A DNA stretch of 64,000 bases from Pycnococcus provasolii (lineage: Eukaryota; Chlorophyta; Pseudoscourfieldiophyceae; Pseudoscourfieldiales; Pycnococcaceae). The position numbers and the translations under genes were made by a program. The notes beneath the pieces are model-generated. The model was not told the origin of the DNA, searched no databases, and saw only the letters and a program-made list of their open reading frames with translations. The DNA is taken from the NCBI GenBank assembly GCA_938743325.2, contig OW568878.1, positions 558,001 to 622,000 on the forward strand, in the 5' to 3' direction. Within the stretch, counting starts at the first letter, position 1; each line of letters opens with the position of its first letter. This document shows, one piece after another, positions 1-9,673 of this stretch.

Positions 1-1044
1 CGCCTCGACCTGCCGCGCAATGAGGGAGACGGCGACGCCGTCGAGGACCCCGGTGCGGAGAATGCGTACAAAAAGGAGGCTGCCGCGGCGGCGGCGCCCG
101 CCATCAAGTCGATCGACCCGAAGGAGGGACTGCGACGCCTCGACCAGCTGAGCACGTTCGTCATGTACAATGAGAGGAGGAAGGTCACGTCAAGCGCCAA
201 GAAGGCGCGAGATCCGAACAGCACGAGGCTCGCTCAGACGCCTGACGGAAGTTTCTGCGACCTTCAGCGAAACGCCGCAGAGCTGCTGACGAAGTGCGGC
301 ATGAAGGTGCCGCCGGCTCGCGACCACGAGGAGTACCTCGAGAAGGGCGGGCCCGCGATGACGTTCCTCTTCCACCCGAGCCTTGGGCCGATGTGGGATG
401 TGATCCGGCAGAAGATTCGTGGCGGGTCGATGACCACCGGGTCGGAGCTCGTGCTGGAGCTGGCGGAGGCTCAGCTCGTGAACGTGAACATCAACGGAAG
501 CTTGCTCGTTTCGTGCGACAACGTGATGGGCAACATGGAGGCGAAGGCTGGTGAGGGAGAGGGCAAGGGCCTTGTCTTCGACACGTCTCAGTGCGGTCGC
601 GTTCGAATGCGCCACGTTCGCGTCGAAAATGCGGGTGTCAACCACGAGGAGACGGTGATGGAAAGCGGCGACTGCTGGAAGCACCGCCCGTCGCGCGTCG
701 AGTCGTGCCGCATCGTGCTTCACGGCAATGCGGAGTTCGAGGCGAGGCGGTGCACGCTGAGCGGCAACCTGAGCTTCGAGGTTCCCGCGGGCAACAAAAT
801 GTTCGTGACGGCGGACGCGGACGGCAAGCTCGTACGCACGCTCGAGCCTCTGTCTGCGGGTGGCAAGGCTTCGTGGGGATGGGAATACCAGCTTTGTCGC
901 GACGGCCGCCTCAGGCTGCGATTACGCCTGTGGCCAGGTGCGATTCGCCGTGCGTCGAATGCGGTGCGAAGTGCGGTGGGTGGCGTCGCTGGAAGGATAG
1001 CCACAGCCGGTAATGGCAAGGGAGCTCAGCAGCAAGCAAGCTGA
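1..1044 (+). CDS. UGP3: UGP3-type UTP-glucose-1-phosphate uridylyltransferase, C-terminal part
   Basis: The frame is open from the first base, so the 5' part lies outside the window; about 347 residues are visible. The segment from about residue 110 on (FLFHPSLGPMWDVI, then a GSELVLELAEAQ stretch, DNVMG, WKH and ILHGNAEFEA-type motifs) matches the C-terminal beta-helix-like half of plant UGP3. In plants UGP3 is a plastid enzyme making UDP-glucose for sulfolipid synthesis. The nucleotidyl-transfer core is upstream of the window and cannot be checked. The end, rich in Arg and Gly, is lineage-specific. The gene is convergent with the next one (stop-to-stop gap about 170 bp). The family assignment is good; plastid location is inferred from the family. 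Confidence 0.8.
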   Translation, partial: RLDLPRNEGDGDAVEDPGAENAYKKEAAAAAAPAIKSIDPKEGLRRLDQLSTFVMYNERRKVTSSAKKARDPNSTRLAQTPDGSFCDLQRNAAELLTKCGMKVPPARDHEEYLEKGGPAMTFLFHPSLGPMWDVIRQKIRGGSMTTGSELVLELAEAQLVNVNINGSLLVSCDNVMGNMEAKAGEGEGKGLVFDTSQCGRVRMRHVRVENAGVNHEETVMESGDCWKHRPSRVESCRIVLHGNAEFEARRCTLSGNLSFEVPAGNKMFVTADADGKLVRTLEPLSAGGKASWGWEYQLCRDGRLRLRLRLWPGAIRRASNAVRSAVGGVAGRIATAGNGKGAQQQAS

Positions 1045-1211
1045 GTGAGTTGAAATCCAGCCGCCGCCACCCTTCTTTTTTTGCGTGTTGAACCTCCTGC
1101 AGACATAAGTGGGGAGGGAAAACACAACGACGACGAGTTACAAAAAAGTTGAATTGAGATGAAAAACAAAAATAATTTTTCACACAAAAGAATACGTGCT
1201 TGTCATAAGCG

Positions 1212-2183
1212 TCATGTTGTTCTTTTCTTATCGTCGGCGTCGTGCTCCTCCCCCTCCTCCTCCTCCTCCTCTTCCTCTTCCTCCTCCTCAACTTCGGCTC
1301 CGCTGATGTAGTTGTACAAGTCCGCGTCGGGGAAGTGGTCTCGGTCCAAGTACATGGGATAGTTTTTGTGCTGGAACGTACCTAGCGGGTGCCATCCTTC
1401 GTATGGTTTCGTGTCACCGACGGCGAACGTCTCTGTCTTTCGATTTGCAAAGATTCCGAGTCGTTCCACCTTGACTTGAATGGCGTCCCAGCTTTCCTTG
1501 GTGGAGTCTTTTGGTAGGTTGGTCACCCACATTTTGTGTACGTAAGGCTTTGTGTACAAGTGCATGAGCCCCGTCGTGAAGACGCCGAATGTGAGTAGCG
1601 CTCCCGCGATTCCGACCTTGGCCGCCGCGCCCGATGCGTCACCCATGGCGACGATGATGGGCGCGCCAATGACGGTAGCTGCGCAGCTGCTGATGCTGAG
1701 CATTTTCACACGGCGAACCGCCAAAGACAGCGGTCCTTCGTACAGAGGACCGCTGGCTTCCCCAAGTTCAGGCTGGGAGGAGGGGTTGTTATTATTATTA
1801 TTATTATTAGAGGCAGCATCCACTGAGGAAGCTTTGGTGGACGACAAATCTTCTTCTGGAGATGATGACGATGACGAGGATGACGACGAGGATGACGCGA
1901 ACGACCGATCCAACGAAGATCCAAGGGGAAAGAGCGAACGCTGACATCCAACACAAGAAGAAGGATGTGTACGTGTATAGGTATGTGAAAACATACACCC
2001 AGAACCACCAAGACCCAACCTCAAACCAGCTTTAGAAACACCACGAACACTACCCACAGAGGTTTTGAGATGCGAGACGCTAATAGATAGGTAAGACGAG
2101 GTTGTGCACGTCATCATTCGCCGAACACTGAAGTTATTGCGAAGCATCATCATCACCGACCAAGGCGTCATTGTTGTTGTCAT
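1212..2183 (-). CDS. TMEM70-like mitochondrial membrane protein
   Basis: 323 residues. The start is Ala/Ser/Arg-rich and acid-poor, like a mitochondrial presequence, followed by low-complexity Ser and Asn runs; the Asn run comes from an AAT/TTA microsatellite near 1789-1808. The core begins with LYEGPLSLAVRRVKMLSISS and has two hydrophobic segments and the TKPYVHKMWV motif, as in the TMEM70/TMEM186/TMEM223 family. TMEM70 is an inner-membrane assembly factor for ATP synthase. The tail is a poly-Glu run. It diverges from the RCC1 gene at 2282 with about 98 bp between starts. A pyrimidine-rich stretch ending in CAG near 1943 could be the acceptor of a short intron within the Ser-rich N-terminal part, although the frame stays open. 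Family fairly sure; exact paralogue unsure. Confidence 0.7.
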   Translation of the reverse strand: MTTTMTPWSVMMMLRNNFSVRRMMTCTTSSYLSISVSHLKTSVGSVRGVSKAGLRLGLGGSGCMFSHTYTRTHPSSCVGCQRSLFPLGSSLDRSFASSSSSSSSSSSSPEEDLSSTKASSVDAASNNNNNNNNPSSQPELGEASGPLYEGPLSLAVRRVKMLSISSCAATVIGAPIIVAMGDASGAAAKVGIAGALLTFGVFTTGLMHLYTKPYVHKMWVTNLPKDSTKESWDAIQVKVERLGIFANRKTETFAVGDTKPYEGWHPLGTFQHKNYPMYLDRDHFPDADLYNYISGAEVEEEEEEEEEEEEGEEHDADDKKRTT

Positions 2184-2281
2184 GGGAATGTTTCCGAAAA
2201 GGGAAGGGATCCGGGAGCCAGGGGTTTGTGATTTCGCACTCCAGGAATCCAGGGGGAAAAAAATAATTCATTTTTCCACAC

Positions 2282-3262
2282 ATGCCTCCTCGGGATGGCT
2301 CTGACGAGCTCCGCGATCGTGCCATCGCCGTCTGGCGTGACTGGCTCGTCGCGGTGCACAGGCCGCGGCGGATCGCAATTGTCAAGGAACGTAACGAGCT
2401 TCGCGAAAGAATGTCGCGAGCCAACGTGAACATTTCAGCGGGTTCGGCTCACTCGCTCGCGCGACGACGCGACGGCGGCATCGCGTGCTGGGGCTGGAAC
2501 AGACTTGGCCAAGCGCCTCCCGGCGGCGTCGACGGCGACTTCGTCGCAATCGTTGCGGGTGACATGCACTCGCTCGCGCTGCGACCCGACGGCGGATTCG
2601 CGTGCTGGGGTTGGAACGGCTACGGCCAGGCACCTCCCGCCGGCGTCGACGGCGACTTCGTCGCGATCGCTGCGGGGGACTATCACTCGCTCGCGCTGCG
2701 AAGCGACGGCAATATCGCGTGCTGGGGACGCAACAACCGCGGCCAGGCGCCTCCCGCCGGCGTCGACGGCGACTTCATTGCGATCGCTGCTGGTTGGCGT
2801 CACTCGCTCGCGCTTCGACGCGACGGCAACGTCGCGTGCTGGGGCTGGAACCATCGCGGCCAGGCGCCTCCCGACGGCGTCGAGGGTGACTTCGTCGCGA
2901 TCGCAGCGGGTTGGCGTCACTCGTTAGCGCTTCGACGCGACGGCACCATCGCGTGCTGGGGACGCAACGACCACGGCCAAGCGCCTCCCGACGGCGTCGA
3001 GGGTGACTTTGTCGCGATCGCCACGGGTGGCGGACACTCGCTCGCGCTTCGTCGCGACGGCACCATCGCGTGTTGGGGACGCAACGGCTACGGCCAGGCA
3101 CCTCCCACTGGCGTCGACGGCGACTTCGTTGCGATCGCTGCGGGGTACTCGCACTCGCTCGCGCTTCGACGCGACGGCGGCATCGCGTGCTGGGGACAGA
3201 ACGGCAACGGCCAAGCGCCACCCGGCGGCGTCGCTGGACCATTCGGACACGTCGACGTGTAA
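2282..3262 (+). CDS. RCC1-like repeat protein A
   Basis: 326 residues: a roughly 55-residue Arg-rich head, then seven tandem 39-residue units of the form ACWGxNxxGQAPPxGVxGDF followed by VAIAAGxxHSLALRxDG. These are RCC1/regulator-of-chromosome-condensation-type blades, and seven units would close a seven-bladed propeller. No catalytic or targeting signal is visible. The ATG at 2282 is the first in frame. A paralogue with the same repeat number lies at 32047-33039. The role is unknown; repeats of this type are often protein-binding scaffolds, but no partner can be inferred. Confidence 0.8.
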   Translation: MPPRDGSDELRDRAIAVWRDWLVAVHRPRRIAIVKERNELRERMSRANVNISAGSAHSLARRRDGGIACWGWNRLGQAPPGGVDGDFVAIVAGDMHSLALRPDGGFACWGWNGYGQAPPAGVDGDFVAIAAGDYHSLALRSDGNIACWGRNNRGQAPPAGVDGDFIAIAAGWRHSLALRRDGNVACWGWNHRGQAPPDGVEGDFVAIAAGWRHSLALRRDGTIACWGRNDHGQAPPDGVEGDFVAIATGGGHSLALRRDGTIACWGRNGYGQAPPTGVDGDFVAIAAGYSHSLALRRDGGIACWGQNGNGQAPPGGVAGPFGHVDV

Positions 3263-3365
3263 ACAAAAACAAAAATCAGAGCAAGTTGTACCAAACTAAT
3301 ATGTAAAAACGTCTACTTTTACTGGTTTACAAGTCAAGTACATTGAACGTGCGTGCATCCTTTTG

Positions 3366-4249
3366 TCATGCTCGCAGCGCATACCAGCAGTCGCACGGTT
3401 CTAGCCAAGCGAATGTGCCACCGCGTGATAGCGCAACTTCTCGCGAGGCGCGGCGTGCCTTCGCACTCGCGTAGACAATCGCGTCCAGTTTGTCAAGAAT
3501 GAGGGTCGCCGTGAGGGCGAACAGAGCGACGGGCAGGAATGCGGCAAGCGCGAACGTGGCCGTGGTCGGTAGAAGCAGCACGCATGGCGTAAGCAGAAGT
3601 GACCCAGCCACCAGCTTTTCCACGACCACTTCTCCGTCCGTCGAGTGCGATTGACGAACCAGCGTCCACATGCGCCGCCGCAGCGCCCACATCTGCCATA
3701 TGAGCAGTGCGAGCAGTGCACAGGGCAATGGGTGCCGCAATCAGGCTTGCACCAACCACCACGACGTGTGAAAGTGCACTCATGCCGAACATGGCAGCCA
3801 ACACGCGCACGGTACACGCGCCCACACTGGAATACCACGCGCACGGTGTGAATATGCGTGCTATTCGTGGCGCTCGCATGCTCGCGCATTTAACCAAAGT
3901 ACACCACAGGGTCTTTCCAGAGTTGTCTGACATCGGCAGTACCTGCCGCGCTCCACCGTGCGCCTGGCACTGGCGGCGCGAGTGCCGCGAGTGCTTTGTC
4001 TGCTTGCCGAAGGTCAGAAGGATCGCCGCGACGAATGAGCGACTTGGGAACGGCGCAAGCCGCAGCAGCGATCACGACATTTCCACGCGTGCAGCTGACG
4101 ATAGCCCAGATTCTTCGATCACTGTCGTCTTCCTTGTTGTCTTCGATGAGCTTGACGACATCGCGCGGCACGAGCACGACGTACTTATTCGCGCCTCTAC
4201 CGCCTTCGTCTTTCCCGCGCCTGCTGGCTTGCCTGCCTGCGCGTCCCAA
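3366..4249 (-). CDS. PIG-Q/GPI1-like protein, split between frames
   Basis: The C-terminal 120 residues (3366-3740) contain WALRRRMWTLVRQ, then VEKLVAGSLLLTPCVLLLPT and further hydrophobic segments. This matches the end of GPI1/PIG-Q (RGKKxNVLRxR, then DQLLLGTxLFT and LFPT), a subunit of the ER complex that adds GlcNAc to phosphatidylinositol. The preceding hydrophobic part (3700-3933) reads in another frame, and a possible N-terminal part (3890-4249) in a third. No initiating ATG is apparent in that N-terminal frame, and a stop precedes the C-terminal frame at about 3743. Either short introns that I cannot place, a sequencing or assembly indel, or decay of the gene could explain this. PIG-Q identity is moderately supported by the C-terminal motif only; boundaries are approximate. 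Confidence 0.5.
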
Positions 4250-4495
4250 GCTCCTACCAACCTATACGGCGCGGCGCGGCGTCGCCCTCAACTTCCGCGA
4301 GCTGACACAAGCCTATGGGAGTTATGATAGCAGCGCGTGTGGGTTTCCCCAACCCCTAAAGGTAACGTTCGCAATGTTCGGCATTTCCCTAACCCCTAAC
4401 TTGAAGGTTTGCCTGAAGTCCTTTGGCGCCCTTTGGATTCAAACCTCCCCCCCATTCCCATTCTCACCCACTTTTCTATTCTATTCCACCTTATT

Positions 4496-5125
4496 ATGGA
4501 GTACGCGAAGCGCACGTTCGCGTCCGTGCTGACTCCTCTTGAGAATACCTCCTTTTCTAACGTGTTTCTGAATAAACGAGCAAAGACGTCTGCTGCTGCT
4601 GGTGTTTCCACTGACGCGGTCTCGGATCTTGGGATGGCGGCTGGTGGTGGTGTTTCCTTCGGTGGGCCCCATTCTTCGGCAATGGGTCCTCTTCGTGTTC
4701 GTAAGATGTCGCCAGCTGCTACGATCCCCGCACGAGGATCGCCAGGCGCGGCGGGATACGACCTGTCCGCTGCACACGAAGCCACCGTGCCGCCGCACAA
4801 ACGCCTTTTGGTGAAAACGGACCTCGCCATCGCCATACCTGAAGGCACGTACGCGCGCATCGCGCCGCGATCAGGACTCGCTTTCAAAAAGTCCATCGAC
4901 GTCGCCGCGGGAGTTGTCGACTACGACTATCGAGGAAACGTTGGCGTGATTCTTGTCAACCACGCCGACGAACCGTTCGAAGTCAAGGTGGGCGACCGCA
5001 TCGCGCAGCTCATTCTCGAGAAAATTGCCACGCCGGACGTCGTCGAAGTCGACGACCTCGAGGAAACCGACCGCGGGGCGGGTGGATTCGGAAGCACAGG
5101 TGTGGCTGCTAACCCCACGGCGTGA
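4496..5125 (+). CDS. DUT: dUTP diphosphatase (dUTPase)
   Basis: 209 residues from the ATG at 4496; the frame is open further upstream but without an earlier ATG. It hydrolyses dUTP to dUMP and pyrophosphate, keeping uracil out of DNA. All five trimeric dUTPase motifs are present in order: [12 protein letters not shown] (1), PRSGLA (2), [13 protein letters not shown] with the catalytic Asp (3), GDRIAQLIL (4) and [10 protein letters not shown] (5). The roughly 75 residues before motif 1 are Ser/Ala-rich and could be an organelle-targeting or disordered leader. Degenerate CCCTAA repeats lie at 4386-4402, about 95 bp before the start. Confidence 0.95.
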   Translation: MEYAKRTFASVLTPLENTSFSNVFLNKRAKTSAAAGVSTDAVSDLGMAAGGGVSFGGPHSSAMGPLRVRKMSPAATIPARGSPGAAGYDLSAAHEATVPPHKRLLVKTDLAIAIPEGTYARIAPRSGLAFKKSIDVAAGVVDYDYRGNVGVILVNHADEPFEVKVGDRIAQLILEKIATPDVVEVDDLEETDRGAGGFGSTGVAANPTA

Positions 5126-6007
5126 GGCGCTTGGAATGTCGTGCGTTGACGAGGAAAAACACTGAGATCCCTCATTCAGTAACGAAGTGCACTTTACTCT
5201 ATCCAGCGGTTGTCCATTCACACCATTCACATTTTTGTAAACACGACATTCCAATTTGTGAACGTGAGAATTCCCTGATCCCGACCACGATCGGGGATCC
5301 CTCGTGGAACCCATTTTCTGAGTGATGTCGTGGAGGGCAATGTGGGATCCCGGTTGAGGAACATTCAATAAATGGCGGCGCACACGTTCCCGACGTTTAC
5401 ATCGTGTGGGACCTCCCGGAGGTCCCTTATACGTAATTTTCGCATCACCGCCGCCGCCGCCGCCGCCGCCGCCACCGCCTTCTGCACGTACCTTTCGTAC
5501 TACCCCTCACTAGTCACTACTTTTCTGGCGCAGCTCGAGTCGCTCGCGCGCACGCTCGGGCATTGCGTATTTAGTCATTATGACTGCAAGAACATACGCT
5601 CGACCGTGGAGTGGGATCCAAGATGCACCGACAAAGGGTGGATCTCAGGACGCAAATCCGCAAAAACAGAGCTCTCCTTTCACACGCCAGAGCTCTCCTC
5701 TCGCTCTGTCGCCAGAGCTTAGACTGTTTGGCGCGGGCGGTTTCTGCGCCCGCGTTGGGGATCCTGCCTTCACACCTCGAAAAAGTGCTCATCGTGCACG
5801 CAAATTCAAGGCGGAAGCATACTGAGAAACCCGCGAATGACATCATGGAGGGATGGAGTCGGCCTCCACGTCAAGAATATCTACGAGCTATGTCAGTGCA
5901 CAACTTGCTATAGAAGTCTCTGAGGCAAGCTTGTCGTGCACCACCATTGTTCTTTTATCTATTTTCATAATATTTTACACAAATAAAAGAAAAGGGATGA
6001 ATCATGA
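5126..6007. other. Spacer with no gene I can support
   Basis: A (GCC)n run lies near 5450-5475. A frame from ATG 5372 to 5722 (116 codons) carries an Ala run and one short hydrophobic stretch but resembles nothing I know and has no other coding sign. The motif GCCAGAGCTCTCC recurs imperfectly at about 5668-5720. The 3' ends of the dUTPase and coiled-coil genes face each other across this spacer. Confidence 0.4.
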
Positions 6008-8584
6008 TCACGCAACCTCAGGCTGGCTAAGCGTTGCGGTGCCCTGAGCCACCTCAGGGGCTGCTGGACCGCCAAACAGCTCGAGCACTGTGGCCATCGC
6101 CGCCGCAGCGTCGTAGTTATCAGATCGCTTCACCAAGCCTGTGCGAAGCCGTGTGACGAACACCTTTGGCAACATCATGTGACCTGCCGCCTCCATCTCA
6201 CGAACGTCCGCAAGAGCGCCTAATTTTGCGCCACGAGCCATGTACGCCTCCACCTCCGCGGCAGGTTTCTGGCTGTCGAACGTCGTGATGGCCGACTTGA
6301 TGTCAGACAAAAGCACCTCGTCGTTGTCGCTCAGAGCGAGAATGCACTCCTCCAGAGACTTGGCATATTCCTGCACCTCCGTCAGGTGCTGGTCGAGGAT
6401 CGTCTCGATAAATGCGCCCTGGTTGTGATCCTCGTCCTCCTCAAACAGAGCCTCGACGTCCACCGGACCATCTCCAGACTGGTCCTCATCCAGACCACGC
6501 AAGATCGCCTTGAGACTTGCGCCGCGCTTGCCCGAAAAGAAGGAGGTGGTGATGGAGACAAACTCCGAGCGCGGGCACAGCTTAGGCGCCTCGCCGTCGT
6601 CATCCCCGCCGCTTCCCGTCGACGATGCGTACGCCTTCGACGCAGCGCCAAGAGCGCGCTGCAGCCCTGCGACGAGCCGCTCACGGTCACCGCGAACCTC
6701 CTCCGAGATCTCGCCCGTGAGCACCTTGTGGAAGAGCTCCACGTCCGCGTCGTAGTTGTACCGCCGAAGTGCGGCGTGAAACTCGTACCCAGCCTGCGCC
6801 GTCTCCCTCTGCGTCCCGTGCCGTTTCCTGAGGAAGTCAAACAAGAATGAAGCCAGGCTCATCGTCGTGTGCCTCGTCGCGTCGAATTCGTCCTTCGCCT
6901 CCCACACGTCATTCACGAGCTCCTCGCAGTCGCGCTTGCTTAACTGGTTCATGCGAACAATCTTGCTACGCTGGCGCAGATACCTCGGCACTTCGGGACC
7001 TGTTCCAAGGCTCGCGACGCGCTGCAGAGCGCCGTCGCCGGCAAGTGCCATGGACGCGGCGCTCGGCGCAGCGTCGCCCTCAACTTCCGCGAGCTGCTCC
7101 GCGAGCACCTGAGGATCCATGCCGTGCGTTTCCGGGTCGACGACAAGCAGCTGCAGCGTCTCCTCCATCGCCATCTCCAGGTCGCCCTTGGCGCTTCGCG
7201 TCTCGGCGAGATCCTTCTTCACCGCAGTCATCTTCTCCTTCATCTCCTTCACCGTATCAGACGTCGTGCCGTTCACGGGCTCGTCGCCGAACGGTCGGAT
7301 CTCATCCCAGTCAGGTCGAGGTGTCATGCTGCGTGGCGCCTCTACGGCCTGCACGGATGTCGCCGTCGCGACGCGCCTGTGGCTTGCGGCGATGAGAGCA
7401 GCCTCCGCCGCGGCACGTTCCGCCGCGCCAGACTTCTCAAGGCTGTCCGCTCGCTGCTTCTCCTTCTCCGCCTCCGCGAGAGCGCGCGCGAGCTCCTTTT
7501 GCAGCATCTCCACCTGCTTTTTCACTCGCTCCGACTCCGCGGCATCCGTCGCCGCCTGCCTGCCAGTCTGCCGAACCGCCTGTGCGTCGTCGCGCGCCGT
7601 GAGCAGCTCCTTTCTCAGCCTGCGCAGTTCCTCCTTTGACGCGCGCGTCTCCGCGCGAGCGTTGGAGAGTGCCTCGTCGCGCTCGGCGAGCTGCGTTTGC
7701 AGCTGCGCCGCTTCCGCGCGTGCCTCGGCAACCTCGTCCTCGAGCTCCATGATGCGCTCTTCTATGCGGCCGATATCCCCGGCGCGAGCGATGAGCTCGG
7801 CGTTGAACTGCTCCCTCTCCGCGGTCATCTCCGCGCGTTCCTCCTCCAGCCGTCGCACGACGCGAAAGTACGGCTCCTGCGCGAGCGTCGCGTTGTTTCC
7901 GTCGCCTCCTGCAGCAGCGTCTAAGGCTTGCGCGGTTCCGTAGTAGTCGGAGTAGACGGCGAGCGCAAGTTCGTGGTGAATGTGCTGCAGCACGCGTCGG
8001 AAAGGCCCAGCCATGGCGCTCAGGTCGCCGAGCAGGTGCATGCAGATTGCCGTTCTCCCGACGTCCGGGGCTGTGCTGTTGTTGTCGCCTTTCGCGCCTG
8101 CAGCCGCCACGCTGGTGTTTTTCTGCGTGCCGTTCGTGTTCATGTTGTTTGTCTCACTCGCACTCGTGGCGGCGTTTGACTTTTTCTGCGCGTTGGCGAG
8201 CGCTTCTGTGAGTTTGACTTCGCAATATATGGCTGCGGAGCGCCACCTGTGTCCTTCCAAGGATGCCGCTCCTGAAACAGCCTGTGCCGCTTGCGCCTCC
8301 CATCCGAGTATTTTCATGCTTGAGGATAGTCCCATGGACGATGCCTGGCGTGCGGATACGGAGCGTCGGTGTGCGTGAGAGGACGCGCGCATATTATTGC
8401 TGGACGACGACCCCCCCGGGTTCCCAGGGCCAAGTTGGGACCCCCCAAGCGCGTGTGCCTCTTCCGTCGCGAGAGCACTTGACAGCGTCGAGGGACCAAC
8501 ACGGAGGGATTTCGCGAGAGATGGGGCAACATTCAAGGGAGCATCCTGGCCATGACCATGACCAAGCGTGGGCAGCTTGAGCAT
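6008..8584 (-). CDS. Long coiled-coil protein, possibly TSNAXIP1-like
   Basis: 858 residues from the ATG at 8584 (MLKLPTLGHG); an in-frame ATG at 8728 would add 48 residues but passes through a GGTAAGGTAAG sequence that looks like a splice donor, so I prefer 8584. The head is Ser-rich and disordered. Residues about 210-300 form a helical block ending ...RRLEEERAEMTAEREQFNAEL, followed by a coiled coil rich in Glu, Ala and Arg, a helical C-terminal region and an acidic loop (DEDQSGDG). The layout (globular block, then coiled coil) recalls the N-terminal domain of TSNAXIP1, seen in cilium-associated proteins, but the match is weak. Function unknown. Confidence 0.7.
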   Translation of the reverse strand: MLKLPTLGHGHGQDAPLNVAPSLAKSLRVGPSTLSSALATEEAHALGGSQLGPGNPGGSSSSNNMRASSHAHRRSVSARQASSMGLSSSMKILGWEAQAAQAVSGAASLEGHRWRSAAIYCEVKLTEALANAQKKSNAATSASETNNMNTNGTQKNTSVAAAGAKGDNNSTAPDVGRTAICMHLLGDLSAMAGPFRRVLQHIHHELALAVYSDYYGTAQALDAAAGGDGNNATLAQEPYFRVVRRLEEERAEMTAEREQFNAELIARAGDIGRIEERIMELEDEVAEARAEAAQLQTQLAERDEALSNARAETRASKEELRRLRKELLTARDDAQAVRQTGRQAATDAAESERVKKQVEMLQKELARALAEAEKEKQRADSLEKSGAAERAAAEAALIAASHRRVATATSVQAVEAPRSMTPRPDWDEIRPFGDEPVNGTTSDTVKEMKEKMTAVKKDLAETRSAKGDLEMAMEETLQLLVVDPETHGMDPQVLAEQLAEVEGDAAPSAASMALAGDGALQRVASLGTGPEVPRYLRQRSKIVRMNQLSKRDCEELVNDVWEAKDEFDATRHTTMSLASFLFDFLRKRHGTQRETAQAGYEFHAALRRYNYDADVELFHKVLTGEISEEVRGDRERLVAGLQRALGAASKAYASSTGSGGDDDGEAPKLCPRSEFVSITTSFFSGKRGASLKAILRGLDEDQSGDGPVDVEALFEEDEDHNQGAFIETILDQHLTEVQEYAKSLEECILALSDNDEVLLSDIKSAITTFDSQKPAAEVEAYMARGAKLGALADVREMEAAGHMMLPKVFVTRLRTGLVKRSDNYDAAAAMATVLELFGGPAAPEVAQGTATLSQPEVA

Positions 8585-8748
8585 TTTATGAGCGGAGAGC
8601 CGGCCCTGAGAGCAAAGAATGTGTATGGCGCAAGAGTAGTAAGTACGACTAGGGCTCAATGGAGACGAAACGCGGCCGGAGAGGACGAGAGACCTTACCT
8701 TACCCGAGGTTGGGGACCCTCCCCCCATGCCCCTAGCAGCCTAGGTAG

Positions 8749-8969
8749 GTGCCTGGTCGTGGGCGTCCCGTGGGTTGCCTTAACCCCGATTGATTGATCA
8801 AGCAAGCCGTTGGGTTGCAACTCCTTGGACTGACAAGTGACAACTCTTCTTGAGGAGGGGTGCCTGGCTGGCTGCCTGGGCGTCCCGTCACCCGTGGGTG
8901 CCCCCTGGCCCTGGGTGATCAAGCAAGCCGTTGCAACGGTGGGCTGAGGACTCCTTGGACTGACAACTG
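8749..8969. repeat. Imperfect tandem duplication, about 110 bp unit
   Basis: Two adjacent units, about 8749-8848 and 8859-8969. Both begin GGTGCCTGG, contain GGGCGTCCCGT, then TGATCAAGCAAGCCGTTG, then CTCCTTGGACTGACAA. The block lies between the coiled-coil gene and the end of CNOT1. Confidence 0.75.
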
Positions 8970-9213
8970 CCTCAGGTGGCTCAGGAGAGACTTCCCAGTT
9001 CCCGGTAGACGCCGAGGCTCTTTCTCTTTCTCCGTGCGACGTGCGTACTGCGTGGGGCCGGCCTGGTTCAGTGGTTCTTGCTGTCTTGGGGAGCGACTTG
9101 CGCACTCGCCCTCTCGGCTCTCGCGATTTCAGGTTTGCCTTTTACTTCCTACAGTAGTTCTACTTTTCAGTTCTACGGACCGTTCAGCAACGCTCGGCGG
9201 GGCTCCACTCCAC

Positions 9214-9267
9214 CACCTGGCTGCCTAGGTGGGTGGAAGTTCCACCCACCATCCAGGCAGCCAGGTG
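9214..9267. repeat. Near-perfect inverted repeat (hairpin)
   Basis: Arm 9214-9238 (starts CACCTGGCTGCC) and arm 9240-9267 (ends GGCAGCCAGGTG) are reverse complements apart from a 3-base difference, separated by about one base. It lies in a 950-bp spacer without a supported gene. Such a tight palindrome could be the remnant of a foldback element or a cruciform-forming site; nothing shows which. Confidence 0.75.
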
Positions 9268-9673
9268 AAGAACCTCGAAGGGAGGTGGTCGGAGGAGGCT
9301 TTATGCCGGCCTTTCCCCGCCAGTCACAGAGTCACAGAGAGGGCTCCCTGGGTGGGTCCCACACCTCACAGCTCGAGTACAGTACAGTAAGATACCCTTA
9401 CTGTAAAGGTTTAGGCTGGAGAGTCTACCGTATCTAATCCCTCACTGACCTGGCGTCACCCAACCGGCGCCAATCAATAACTAGACTACATAGACTACCA
9501 TGGTCGTGGAGGCGTGCGCAAGGGCAAACATAACGTCAACAAGTAATATTTGGTGTCACGAAGAAAACAAAACTTACACCCCTCCCGTGTCCCTCCCTCC
9601 CTCCCTCTCCCCCCCCTCCCTACCCACCCCCGCCCAAATTTCAAATTTCCATCCCTCCCCCACTTTTTTCGCT

